The translations under genes and the position numbers were made by a program. Source: JACMNW01 sp963708425 (GTDB lineage: Bacteria; Pseudomonadota; Alphaproteobacteria; Rhodobacterales; Rhodobacteraceae). Taken from it: a stretch of 64,000 nt of DNA. The stretch spans positions 3,410,001 through 3,474,000 of the forward strand of contig OY970206.1 in NCBI GenBank assembly GCA_963708425.1, in the 5' to 3' direction. The notes beneath the pieces are model-generated. The model was not told where the DNA came from. It ran no database searches and worked only from the letters and a program-made list of their open reading frames with translations. How positions within the stretch are numbered: position 1 is the first letter of the stretch; every line of letters begins with the position of its first letter. This document shows positions 36,042 to 44,110 of this stretch, piece after piece.

Positions 36042-36070
36042 ATTCGCGCGCGGCAGGCCCGCGCGCGAAT
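36042..36070 (-). terminator. Strong hairpin terminator after the sulfur operon
   Basis: ATTCGCGCGCGG at 36042-36053 and its exact inverse at 36059-36070 form a 12-bp stem with a five-base CAGGC loop. Read on the minus strand it follows the DUF442 gene and precedes an ATATATACCTT run, so it should terminate or punctuate transcription before the SulP gene. Confidence 0.75.
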
Positions 36071-36121
36071 GCTCCGTTGATCGGCTATTCAGGGCCTGGC
36101 AATAGCCAGCTCGCCAAATTC

Positions 36122-36451
36122 TTAGTTGCGCGATTTCTCCCACATGGCTGCCGAGCGTGCACCACTGCGGCAATAGCCCAAAACCGGTCCGGGAAGCTCT
36201 TTGATGGCGCGCCCAAAGGCTGTGACATCAGTCACATTGATGGCATCCGGCCGTACCGGGATATGGCGCGCCTCGATCCCGACCGCTGCGGCCGCGGCAG
36301 CAACAGCGGCGAACGAAGGTTGGCCCGGTTCCTCGCCGTCCGGTCGATTGCAGATAACAGCGCGAAAGCCTTTTGCCTTCAGCTGTAGCAAATCTGAAGG
36401 CAGGATTTGCGGGCTGACAGAAAAGTCATGGTTAACGGGTCTGATGTTCAT
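36122..36451 (-). CDS. TIGR01244/DUF442 family phosphatase- or sulfurtransferase-like protein
   Basis: The 109-residue protein starts at the Met of MNIRPVNHDFSVSPQ; an earlier Met lies in the spacer. It carries the dual-specificity phosphatase-like P-loop GYCRSGARS with nucleophile Cys near residue 94. This family is often fused or adjacent to beta-lactamase-fold persulfide dioxygenases in bacterial sulfide-detoxification operons, as here with the upstream gene. A role in persulfide transfer or signalling is inferred from that association. Confidence 0.85.
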   Translation of the reverse strand: MNIRPVNHDFSVSPQILPSDLLQLKAKGFRAVICNRPDGEEPGQPSFAAVAAAAAAVGIEARHIPVRPDAINVTDVTAFGRAIKELPGPVLGYCRSGARSAAMWEKSRN

Positions 36452-36477
36452 GGGAATTGTCCTATAAAGTTGAAAGG

Positions 36478-37362
36478 TCAAAGGCCGTTGACCGGCACTT
36501 TCAGCATCGGGCGGCCGTCCTTGTCAGTCGGCATCTCGCCTGCGCGCATGTTTACCTGAAGCGACGGAATGATCAGGCGGGGCATTGCCAGCGTGGCATC
36601 GCGCGCGGTGCGGAACGTGACGAAATCTTCCTTCGTCTTGCCGCCGCCGACGTGGATGTTATGCGCCTTTTCCGCGCCCACCGTGGTTTCCCACTGAATG
36701 TCGCGCCCGTTCGGGCCATAGTCGTGGCACATGAACAAGCGCATCTCGTCGGGCAATGCCATCACCTTCTGGATGCTGTCGTAAAGCGTGCCTGCATCGC
36801 CGCCGGGAAAGTCAGCACGCGCCGACCCGCCGTCTGGCATGAACAAGGTATCACCCACAAAAGCCGCATTGCCCATCACATGCACCATGCAGGCAGGCGT
36901 ATGGCCGGGGGTGTAGATCGCCACCGCCTCCAAATTGCCGACATAATAGGTGTCGCCATCCTTGAACAGCGCGTCGAACTGGCTGCCGTCCCGCTGGAAT
37001 TCGGTGCCTTCGTTGAAAACTTTGCCGAAGGTTTCCTGCACGACCATGATCTTGTCACCGATGCCGATCTTGCCGCCCAGCTTGCCCTGAATATAGGGCG
37101 CGGCTGACAGATGATCCGCGTGGACATGAGTTTCGATGATCCACTCCAGCGACAGGTCGTGCGTGCGGATATAGTCGATGATCGCGTCGGCATGGTCGTA
37201 TGTGATCCGGCCGGCCGCATAGTCGATGTCCATCACGCTATCGATGACGGCACACGCGCTGGAGGAAGGATCCTTCACCACATAGCTGATGGTATTCGTG
37301 GCCGCATCAAAGAAGGCTTCGACCTGCGGCCTGGCGGACATGTTGATCGGATAGTCAGTCAT
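36478..37362 (-). CDS. MBL-fold persulfide dioxygenase-like protein (ETHE1/Blh type)
   Basis: The 294-residue protein starts at MTDYPINMSARP. It has the metallo-beta-lactamase motif THVHADH near residue 66, a following metal His in GHTPACMVHV, and the Asp in VGDTLFMPDGG. These features match ETHE1-type enzymes that oxidise glutathione persulfide to sulfite using mononuclear iron. It sits between the YeeE/YedE pair and the DUF442 protein, and downstream of sulfide:quinone oxidoreductase, giving a coherent sulfide-to-sulfite route. Confidence 0.88.
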   Translation of the reverse strand: MTDYPINMSARPQVEAFFDAATNTISYVVKDPSSSACAVIDSVMDIDYAAGRITYDHADAIIDYIRTHDLSLEWIIETHVHADHLSAAPYIQGKLGGKIGIGDKIMVVQETFGKVFNEGTEFQRDGSQFDALFKDGDTYYVGNLEAVAIYTPGHTPACMVHVMGNAAFVGDTLFMPDGGSARADFPGGDAGTLYDSIQKVMALPDEMRLFMCHDYGPNGRDIQWETTVGAEKAHNIHVGGGKTKEDFVTFRTARDATLAMPRLIIPSLQVNMRAGEMPTDKDGRPMLKVPVNGL

Positions 37363-37378
37363 GGCGTTCTCCTGCTTT

Positions 37379-37828
37379 TCATGTTTCACGACGCAGCAGG
37401 CGCGCCGCACGCGCACCGCTGATGGCCATCACGCCTTTTGCGACAAAGATCCCCGCGATCAGCGCCCCGACAAAGGCGATCACCTCAATCCGGCCAGTAC
37501 CAATGGCCGGCAAGGCACCACCCGGGCAAAAGCCTGCGATCCCCCATCCGATCCCGAACACTGCAGCCCCCCCAATCAGGCGGCTGTCCAGATGCGTGCT
37601 GGATGGCAGCTGGAACTTCGCGTCGAAGATAGGTGCAGATCTGGGCAGCACCATACGGTAACCGATGAAAGTGACCACCAGTGCGCCGCCCATGACCAAG
37701 ATCAAACTCGGGTCCCAAGTGCCTGCAACATCAAAGAAGTTCAGCACTTTGGCCGGATTGGCCATACCAGAGATAGAGATGCCGATGCCAAAGATCAGCC
37801 CGATAAAATAGCTTACGATAAGACGCAC
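37379..37828 (-). CDS. YeeE/YedE-family sulfur transporter subunit (PmpB-like)
   Basis: The 149-residue membrane protein has four hydrophobic segments. It carries the family cysteine motif GFCPGGALPA near residue 84, and a second conserved block, GMANPAKVLNFFD, near residue 22. YeeE/YedE proteins move thiosulfate or persulfide-type sulfur through cysteine relay sites. It is encoded three bases after a second YeeE/YedE protein, so the two half-size units probably assemble as one transporter. Confidence 0.85.
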   Translation of the reverse strand: MRLIVSYFIGLIFGIGISISGMANPAKVLNFFDVAGTWDPSLILVMGGALVVTFIGYRMVLPRSAPIFDAKFQLPSSTHLDSRLIGGAAVFGIGWGIAGFCPGGALPAIGTGRIEVIAFVGALIAGIFVAKGVMAISGARAARLLRRET

Positions 37829-37831
37829 GGC

Positions 37832-38272
37832 TCAAACCTCCAGCAGGTGACGAACGACGAAAACAGTCAGTCCGGTCGTCAGCATGAAGGTCAGCGTCGC
37901 GACGATGGACCGACGCGACAGACGCGCCATCCCGCAAACCCCGTGCCCCGATGTGCAGCCCGACCCGTAGGTGACCCCGATGCCGACCAGCAGACCGCCG
38001 ATCAATAGCATCGGCAACGAAACCGGCACTTCGATAACGGGCATCTGCCCGGTCAATATCAGCACGGCCACTGGTCCGCTGATCATGCCTAACAAAACCG
38101 CCACGCGCCAACCAAGGTCAGGATGCGCCGCAGGTGTCAGCACGCCAGCCAGAATGCCGGTTGCGCCCATGATGCGGCCTAGAAACAGCATCATCAGCAC
38201 GGAGGCGACGCCGATCAGGACGCCGCCGCCCAAAGACTGCCAGGGTGTAAAAACCGTTTCGATCGTCGTCAT
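37832..38272 (-). CDS. YeeE/YedE-family sulfur transporter subunit (PmpA-like)
   Basis: The start at 38272 has an AGGAGC ribosome-binding site; an upstream extension of 90 codons is spurious. The 146-residue protein has membrane segments and the cysteine motif YGSGCTSGHGVCGMARLS near residue 105, diagnostic of this family. It heads the four-gene set pmpA-pmpB-persulfide dioxygenase-DUF442. An FNR-type palindrome lies 112 bases upstream. Confidence 0.85.
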   Translation of the reverse strand: MTTIETVFTPWQSLGGGVLIGVASVLMMLFLGRIMGATGILAGVLTPAAHPDLGWRVAVLLGMISGPVAVLILTGQMPVIEVPVSLPMLLIGGLLVGIGVTYGSGCTSGHGVCGMARLSRRSIVATLTFMLTTGLTVFVVRHLLEV

Positions 38273-38602
38273 GATTGGCTGCTCCTGATCCCGGAAAGTG
38301 AGCCGGGCGGGCAGGGGCCGAATGTCGCCCTGCCGACAAGCACTGGCCGCTTGGTATTTACCCCATGTTGCACCGTCGTCGCTTTGACATTGGTCAAGCC
38401 CGCGCATGCGTATCCGGCAAAAGCGCCGTTTCGCGCCGCACGAAACGCCCGGCCCGTAGGTGTTGGATTGGTCATTTTGATTCTGCTCGCTTGTTATTGT
38501 GGCCCCTGCGTAGCGGACCGCACAGCAGAGTTCAGTGATCAAGTCACCAATCGCCAGAATGCTGAAAAAAAATACCCGCCCGGTGCCCGACAGAAAACCG
38601 CG
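38273..38602. other. Regulatory intergenic region upstream of the YeeE/YedE operon
   Basis: This 330-base gap between the Crp/Fnr gene and the YeeE/YedE operon contains no convincing gene. It holds the FNR-type palindrome at 38384-38397 and presumably the promoter of the downstream operon. Confidence 0.6.
38384..38397. promoter_or_regulatory. FNR/CRP-type palindrome upstream of the YeeE/YedE operon
   Basis: TTGAC-ATTG-GTCAA is a perfect 5+5 palindrome close to the FNR consensus TTGAT-N4-ATCAA. It lies 112 bases before the operon's first start codon and next to a Crp/Fnr-family gene whose recognition helix has the FNR-type E-x-x-S-R residues. Confidence 0.65.
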
Positions 38603-39277
38603 CTAGGAAGCCTCCAGTGCTGCCAGTCGTTCGATCCCGGCAATATCCACAAGCTCGATGACCCCGCGCGTCTGGCCAATCCAGCCACGTCGCTGAAATT
38701 CACCCAATTGGCGCGAAATGACTTCGCGCGCGGTGCCAAGTTCTGCGGCAAGTTGTTGATGTGTGGCCTGCACCCGACCAGTTTTCCGCGCAAGATCAAC
38801 AAGCTTGTGCGCCAGTCGGATGTCCACGCGCTGAAACGCGATGTCTTCAACGACTTGAAACAGGTCGGTGATGCGCTTGGAATAGGCCCTGAAGATGAAA
38901 TCGCGAAAAGTCACCGACTTCGAAACCAAGTCGTCGAATACCACCCTCGGAATCGCCACCGCGCGCACATCGGTTTCCGCAATCCCTTCGGCAGAATAGT
39001 TCTCGTGCGCAAGCATACAGGCCGTAGTCAGTACGCAGCTTTCGCCAGCCTCGACCCGGTAAAGCACGATCTCACGCCCTGATTCTGAAACTTGCTGAAC
39101 CCGGACGCGCCCATCCAGCAGCAAAAGCAGGTTCTGAGGCGATTTGCCCGGCCCAAAGATCACGGTATCGGCGGGCACCGTGATCACGGCGCTTTTGTGC
39201 AGCAGTACGTCTTTGACCGCCGTTTCCAAGCGGGACAGTCCTTCAAATCGGCTGATCCAGTTTTCCGCCACGGGCAC
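38603..39277 (-). CDS. Crp/Fnr-family regulator of the sulfur module
   Basis: The 224-residue protein has an N-terminal cyclic-nucleotide-binding-like beta-roll (VPADTVIFGPGKSPQNLLLLLDGRV in two blocks), a long dimer helix, and a C-terminal winged helix with AREVISRQLGEFQRRGWI. The E-x-x-S-R residues of the recognition helix are those that make FNR proteins prefer TTGAT half-sites. It lacks FNR's N-terminal iron-sulfur cysteines but has Cys81 and Cys87 in ESCVLTTACML, possible thiol sensors. Located between sulfide:quinone oxidoreductase and the persulfide operon, it probably controls both. Confidence 0.85.
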   Translation of the reverse strand: MPVAENWISRFEGLSRLETAVKDVLLHKSAVITVPADTVIFGPGKSPQNLLLLLDGRVRVQQVSESGREIVLYRVEAGESCVLTTACMLAHENYSAEGIAETDVRAVAIPRVVFDDLVSKSVTFRDFIFRAYSKRITDLFQVVEDIAFQRVDIRLAHKLVDLARKTGRVQATHQQLAAELGTAREVISRQLGEFQRRGWIGQTRGVIELVDIAGIERLAALEAS

Positions 39278-39318
39278 CCCTATTTGTTGCGAATTGCCGG
39301 GGCGTTCCCCGGGGCCAA

Positions 39319-40620
39319 CTACACGACATCGGGGGTCTTTGAAACCTTTACTGACTTCAGCTTGTCAATCCCCAGTGCCTGCATTGCAAAACGTTCGTAG
39401 AACGGTTCCGACATTCCACGGCGCACCTTGAACAGAAAGTACTTTTCGAATGCAATCTTTGCAGCATGCACCCATTTGCCCGAGGACGACCAGTTTACAT
39501 TGCGCGGCGGGATCTGGGGTTGCGCCACGAAAGCAATGCCGCCATCGCCGAAATCTGCCAGACAAAACGCGTTCCATGTCGCCTCGGCCTCCGCTGGTTC
39601 GCCTTTTATCAGCCAGTCGATGTTGTGAACTGCGGCTGTTACCATGGATTCGATCATGAAGCCGGTTTTTGGGACGCCCACCGGCACGGCGGTTTTTCCC
39701 ATCGGCGGGATTGCCACACAAACGCCAACAGAAAATACCTCTGGGAAAGCCGGGTTGCGTTGATGTTTGTCGGCCAGAATGAAACCGCGCGGGTTGGTCA
39801 GCCCTTCGATGCCGCGCACGGCCTCCACGCCGCGAAAGGCGGGAAGCATCATTGTAAACACCTGCGCGATTTCGTGCGCCTTCAACACCGATCCATCCTC
39901 GGCCATTTCAGACACCATCAGCTTGTCTGGCTCAACTCTGTCCAGCCGTGCGTTGCACACCCACTTGATGTGATGCTGGCGCAACTCGCTTTCCAACAGC
40001 CCCTTTGTATCGCCAACGCCATCCAGCCCCAGATGCCCGATGTATGGCTCTGATGTGACAAAAGTCATCGGTACGCGGTCGCGCACCTTCGCATCCCGTA
40101 GCGCTTTGTCGAGGATGAAGGCAAACTCATAAGCGGGTCCAAAACAGGATGCGCCCTGCACCGCGCCGATCACCACCGGCCCCGGATTTGCGATCAGCGC
40201 ATCCACTGCGGTTTTGGTTTGTAAGGCATGATCGATGTGACAGACCGATTGCGTATGGGCAGCAGGTCCAAACCCCTCGATTTCGTCGAAGGCAAGATCG
40301 GGTCCGGTCGCAATCACCAAATAATCATAAGAAACCGATGCGCCATCGCTTAACTCAATGCGTTTTTCGCCGGGATGTAACCGCTTGGCACTCTGAGCGT
40401 ACAGGCCGATATCACGCTTAGCCATCCCCGGCGTCAGATCGACATCCACCGCATTGCGGTCGCGCCAACCAACCCCAACCCACGGATTCGAAGGGACGAA
40501 ATAGAAATGGCTGCCGTTTGCGACGATCGAAATCTGATGCTTTGGCCCCAACTTTTCGCGCAGCTCATAAGCCGCGATCGTGCCGCCCAATCCACCACCC
40601 AGAACCACAACATGCACCAT
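39319..40620 (-). CDS. sqr: Sulfide:quinone oxidoreductase
   Basis: The 433-residue flavoprotein begins with the FAD-binding VVLGGGLGGTIAAYEL. All three cysteines of the classical sulfide:quinone oxidoreductases occur at the expected places: Cys127 (QSVCHID), Cys159 (GASCFGP) and Cys353 (AFCLADFGDGG). A C-terminal amphipathic region (FEKYFLFKVRRGMSEPFYERF) would attach it to the inner membrane. It oxidises sulfide to zero-valent sulfur and passes electrons to quinone. It is the first gene of the sulfur module with an FNR-type site 109 bases upstream. Confidence 0.93.
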   Translation of the reverse strand: MVHVVVLGGGLGGTIAAYELREKLGPKHQISIVANGSHFYFVPSNPWVGVGWRDRNAVDVDLTPGMAKRDIGLYAQSAKRLHPGEKRIELSDGASVSYDYLVIATGPDLAFDEIEGFGPAAHTQSVCHIDHALQTKTAVDALIANPGPVVIGAVQGASCFGPAYEFAFILDKALRDAKVRDRVPMTFVTSEPYIGHLGLDGVGDTKGLLESELRQHHIKWVCNARLDRVEPDKLMVSEMAEDGSVLKAHEIAQVFTMMLPAFRGVEAVRGIEGLTNPRGFILADKHQRNPAFPEVFSVGVCVAIPPMGKTAVPVGVPKTGFMIESMVTAAVHNIDWLIKGEPAEAEATWNAFCLADFGDGGIAFVAQPQIPPRNVNWSSSGKWVHAAKIAFEKYFLFKVRRGMSEPFYERFAMQALGIDKLKSVKVSKTPDVV

Positions 40621-40728
40621 AGTGCTCCCCTTTCAAGCCTAAGCGCCCTTCGGGCCGAAACTGGGCGAAGGCCGCAATACCACGCTCGCAATGCTGTCAC
40701 GACGGTAGGTCAGCAACCGCCGCGCGCG

Positions 40729-40742
40729 TTGATTCAGGTCAA
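40729..40742. promoter_or_regulatory. FNR-type palindrome upstream of sulfide:quinone oxidoreductase
   Basis: TTGAT-TCAG-GTCAA matches the FNR consensus TTGAT-N4-ATCAA at nine of ten arm positions and lies 109 bases before the sqr start codon. Position and sequence parallel the site upstream of the YeeE/YedE operon. Confidence 0.6.
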
Positions 40743-41079
40743 TTACAGTTCAATTCTTGGTTTGATTTTCTCAGATTGCGGACGGACATGCCCATCGTGG
40801 AGCGGTGTCCTCGGCATGGGGCGGATGCGCTACCAAAAAGGGGATCGCATGCGCTTCAAGCCCACCAAACGAGTGTCCGGTCAGCGACCCGATGAAATCA
40901 GGCGTTGCTCCAGCCGTAAATTGTTGGGCGATCAGCTTGCCGAACTCGAAGGTTCGTGATCAATCGGATCTGCCGACTGCAGACATTGACTGGGACAAGG
41001 CGAAGTGACCTTCGGTGCAATCTGGAGTTTGCGGAAAGTAGTCCGGTTGCGAGATCCAGAACAAAATGGTACCTTTAGC

Positions 41080-41181
41080 ATGCTAAAAATACGTAAGACG
41101 GGCTTGGAGACCGCAGTCGTGCCAGTGCCGACCGCTTTTCGTTTGTCCGTTGCGCCCATGATGGACTGGACGGAGAGTTGA
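41080..41181 (+). pseudogene. dusA: Original 5' end of dusA, cut off by island insertion
   Basis: The frame from ATG 41080 ends TAFRLSVAPMMDWTES and then stops. RLSVAPMMDWT is the conserved N-terminus of tRNA-dihydrouridine synthase A, and the same block (HRLSIAPMMDWTDRH) starts the intact dusA at 56566. The shared DNA is exact for 17 bases, 41155-41171 versus 56602-56618. This is the leftover dusA start on the left side of an element that integrated into the gene. Confidence 0.75.
41144..41171 (+). repeat. Left attachment-site copy (attL-like) of the dusA island
   Basis: This 28-base stretch matches 56591-56618 with three mismatches, all G versus A, and includes the exact 17-base core CCCATGATGGACTGGAC. 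The two copies flank the island carrying an integrase gene beside the right copy, the expected arrangement for site-specific integration in dusA. Confidence 0.75.
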
Positions 41182-41342
41182 TTGAAATCAGTGCCTTGAA
41201 GGGCGCCGTGTGCACTCTGGGCACAATAGGATTTCGGGATTTGTCGCGTTTTTGGTCATGGTCCTGCAGAGCCGGTTGTCAAAACTCCACAGACTTCTGC
41301 CGGATGAAACTGGTTGCGGGGATCGGAATTATAGCGAATCTA

Positions 41343-41412
41343 AAATGCGAGATAATTCTTGACTTTGATTCGATGGCGTGAGAATTAAGGCGCATGCGAA
41401 ATGCGAGATAAT
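41343..41412 (+). promoter_or_regulatory. Promoter region of the HipA-like gene flanked by a 14-bp direct repeat
   Basis: AAATGCGAGATAAT occurs exactly at 41343-41356 and at 41399-41412, 56 bases apart, the second copy overlapping the first possible start codon. Between them TTGACT with GAATTA 17 bases later forms a plausible -35/-10 pair. The repeats could be operator half-sites for autoregulation. Confidence 0.45.
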
Positions 41413-43260
41413 GCCATGTCGATCCATCTTGTCGGTGAAACCATTGACGCCAAGCAGGCGCATCTTCGGGCGCAGGCGGGCGCGTTGATCCCGTTGATCC
41501 GCGGGGTCTATGTCGCGCTGGGTGTGGACGTTGACCAGGCGGTCATGGCGCATGCCGTGCGCATTACGCATTACATCTATCCAAGTGCCTATCTTTCTTC
41601 GGCGAGCGCATTTCTTCTGGCACCGACTGAGGATGGGCGGCTGTTCATCAGCGGCAGGCGCAATCAGCGTACCCGCCTGCGCAGTCTTGAAATCGTTCAG
41701 AATCAGGCACCCGGGCATCCCTCGACCGCACCGGCCGTCATCGGCGATGATCTTGGCGAACTCCGTGTGCAAGTGTCCTCGCCGCGACAGCGTTTTCTCG
41801 AAGCCTTCCGGCTGCGAAGCGAACATGCCAGTGCTGTCACAACAGACATGCGCAGACTGATGGCCGAGCGGCTGGTCGAGGAGCACGGCTCCGCGACGGC
41901 GGCTGCCGATGCCGTCTGGACGCTGGCCCGGGAGAACGGCTGGTATCGGGAGGGCGAAGGCGCCGAGCGGTTTCTGTTGACTCGGCCAAGCATGGCAAAG
42001 CCCCAAGTAAACAAGGCGGCGCTCGATCTGCTGGTGGCATGGCATGGCGAGCCACTGGGGCAACTGTCCCACAATGGCTTCGAATGGCGCTGGAAGCCGC
42101 AAAAGGGCAGGGGCCTCGTTCTCTTGCGGGAAACGACGCCAGGCAAGCTTCCCGCCTTCATTGAATCGCTGCTACCGGAAGGATGGCTCGCCCAAGTCCT
42201 TCATGATCGCGACGAACGCGACGCCTTGCGGCGCGGGCGTCGGTACATGTCGAACATCAGCATCGTCGAGAGCCGCGCCGAACTGGCAGCATTGCCTGCC
42301 GACATCCTCATGACACCTCTGGCGTCATTCGCGGATGCCGGTCGCTTTACTGGCCACTATGCCGGTCTCGCGCGGGAAGACATCGAGGAAACCTTCGAGC
42401 AGAACCTGGCGCGGGTTTTCTCGCGCGCCGAGACGCCGCGCCTGTCCGGCGTCCAGATCAAGGTGCCGATGAGCCTCGTGGCCGACGGCGCGCTGGTCCC
42501 GGCAACAGGTCACCCCTTCACGCATATCCTGAAACCCGCCGGGACGGGCGGCTTTGCCACATTGCCGATCGTCGAGTGGCTCTGTCTGGAGCTGGGGCGC
42601 ATGGCCGGGTTTGAGGTGCCGGATGCAGCCCTGATCGAGATGCCGGAGGGTATGCCGCCCGCACTGTTGGTCGAACGGTTCGACATCAGGCGCGGCCCTG
42701 ACGACAAGCGCCGCTTTGCGCTGGAAGACTTCTGTTCGGTCCTCGATCTGCCAGCATCAGCAAAGTATGACGGCACGATCGAGCGCATCGCCAAAGGACT
42801 GCGCCCGTTGTCGACGGACCCTGCGGCAGACCTCGACATCTTGTTCCGGCGCGCGGTCTTTGCGTGGTTCGTCGCCGATGGCGACATGCATCTCAAGAAC
42901 CTCGCCTTGCTGAAGATCGCGGAACCCGAAGCCAGAACCTTCACCTCGGTGCGCTTTGCGCCGCTCTATGATGCCGTCACCACACGCATGTTCCCCGGTC
43001 TTGCCAACGACCGCATGGCGCTCAAGCTGAATGGCAAAGACGATCGCCTGACAAAGGCGGACTTCCTTGCATTGGCCCGGACGATCGGCGTGGCAGGAGG
43101 GCGTGCTGAGGCCGTACTGACAGACATCGCCACCCGTCTGGCGGCAGGCGCTGCAACGTTGAAACTGCCGGACATGGTGGCCCATCCCCAGATTTCGGAA
43201 ACGGCGCGGGTAGGTGTGGTTGCGATCGTGATCGAACGATCAGCACGGTTTGCGAGCTAG
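41401..43260 (+). CDS. HipA-family kinase with fused N-terminal AbiEi-like domain
   Basis: The 619-residue protein has two parts. Residues 1-195 resemble the AbiEi antitoxin fold (LIRGVYVALG, SAYLSSASAFLL, then a helical region). Residues 205-619 are a HipA kinase: the phosphorylatable serine loop RLSGVQIKVPM (Ser349), ATP-site THILKP, catalytic DGDMHLKN (Asp495 to Asn500) and PLYDAVTT. HipA toxins phosphorylate glutamyl-tRNA synthetase and similar targets. No HipB-type antitoxin gene is next to it. The start may be 41401 or the in-frame ATG at 41416; AAGG lies about 11 bases before the first. Kinase activity is likely; the N-terminal domain call is moderate. Confidence 0.8.
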   Translation: MRDNAMSIHLVGETIDAKQAHLRAQAGALIPLIRGVYVALGVDVDQAVMAHAVRITHYIYPSAYLSSASAFLLAPTEDGRLFISGRRNQRTRLRSLEIVQNQAPGHPSTAPAVIGDDLGELRVQVSSPRQRFLEAFRLRSEHASAVTTDMRRLMAERLVEEHGSATAAADAVWTLARENGWYREGEGAERFLLTRPSMAKPQVNKAALDLLVAWHGEPLGQLSHNGFEWRWKPQKGRGLVLLRETTPGKLPAFIESLLPEGWLAQVLHDRDERDALRRGRRYMSNISIVESRAELAALPADILMTPLASFADAGRFTGHYAGLAREDIEETFEQNLARVFSRAETPRLSGVQIKVPMSLVADGALVPATGHPFTHILKPAGTGGFATLPIVEWLCLELGRMAGFEVPDAALIEMPEGMPPALLVERFDIRRGPDDKRRFALEDFCSVLDLPASAKYDGTIERIAKGLRPLSTDPAADLDILFRRAVFAWFVADGDMHLKNLALLKIAEPEARTFTSVRFAPLYDAVTTRMFPGLANDRMALKLNGKDDRLTKADFLALARTIGVAGGRAEAVLTDIATRLAAGAATLKLPDMVAHPQISETARVGVVAIVIERSARFAS

Positions 43261-43507
43261 GACGTTCGGAGACGGTAAACTGACGAGATCTATGCAGTCC
43301 GGGGGGAAAGCGGTCGTTTGCAGGTGCGGCATTGCTTCTGCAGAATCACGCGATAGCGGCCATTCGAAGGGGCACCTAAGCCTGAATAGAGTCGATGGTC
43401 AAACCGGCGGAAAGCCGACGTTCGCTGCAGGTGCGCTGTGACAATGCTTGTCGAACAAAGCCGTCATTCAATGCATTGTATTGACACGGCGTGCGGCCGC
43501 TATGGGG

Positions 43508-44110
43508 TCAGGAAGGCAAGTACGGGTCGTTATCAACGCCGGTTTTTCGATAGGATTCAACCTCAATCGAAACACCACTTGGAATCATTTTCCCGATGTG
43601 TGCCAATAGTTTAGCCCGTCCAACGGCAAATTCATCCCCGCAAACGACGTACAAAATATCCGGTCGTACCCGCTGTACAAACGCCGCCAACTTTGCGATT
43701 TCCGCCTCTTTCAAGCTTTTTGAGGTTGTCGCTTCAACCGCTATCGTCTTCCCATCTACCACAACAATAAGGTCAGAGTTGTCTGATCCGCCGGTAAAGG
43801 CTGCGGTACCGCGATAGGCAAAGGCTCCAACCGAAAGCCCCTCAAACCGCAGCACGTCGCCTTCTTCGCCACCCCCGTTCAACTCGTTGAAGTCGGAAAT
43901 GACATCAACGCCACTCGCGGTGCTATTGAACACGAACTGATCCGCCCCGAGACCACCCGTCAGGCTGTCGTTGCCAGCACCACCCAAAAGTGTGTCATTG
44001 CCATCAAGGCCAGAAAGGTTGTTTGCTCCAGAATTGCCGGTCATCGAGTTTGCGAGGGTGTTGCCTGTCCCTGCGATGCCAGTCGTTCCCGTTTGGATCA
44101 GACGCTCCAC
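43508..44110 (-). CDS. RTX protein, C-terminal segment with non-RTX terminal domain
   Basis: The frame is open from about 44220, where it continues the main repeat; the ATG at 44110 is internal. It contains the last RTX repeats (DGNDTLLGGAGNDSLTGGLGAD), the usual terminal RTX strand block FVFNSTASGVDVISDFNE and FAYRGTAAFTGGSDNS. It then leaves the family pattern. The last 95 or so residues, beginning DLIVVVDGKTIAVEATTSK, form an alpha/beta sequence resembling a PD-(D/E)XK nuclease core in which the Lys position is Thr. A normal RTX secretion-signal end is not evident. Confidence 0.7.
   Translation of the reverse strand: MERLIQTGTTGIAGTGNTLANSMTGNSGANNLSGLDGNDTLLGGAGNDSLTGGLGADQFVFNSTASGVDVISDFNELNGGGEEGDVLRFEGLSVGAFAYRGTAAFTGGSDNSDLIVVVDGKTIAVEATTSKSLKEAEIAKLAAFVQRVRPDILYVVCGDEFAVGRAKLLAHIGKMIPSGVSIEVESYRKTGVDNDPYLPS

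Larger units (their letters stand above)
40621..41400. other. Intergenic region with an FNR-type site, the left island junction and the HipA promoter
   Basis: No complete gene is supported in this 780-base gap. It contains the FNR-type palindrome at 40729-40742 belonging to sqr, a remnant dusA 5' end at 41080-41181, and a candidate promoter before the HipA-like gene. Short frames around 40800-41160 have no recognised products. Confidence 0.6.

Noticed and set aside
40507..40959. Plus-strand frame between sqr and the island
   Set aside because: It overlaps sqr in antisense and its composition does not resemble a protein; an antisense stretch with GHSFGG is only about 60 residues with stops on both sides.
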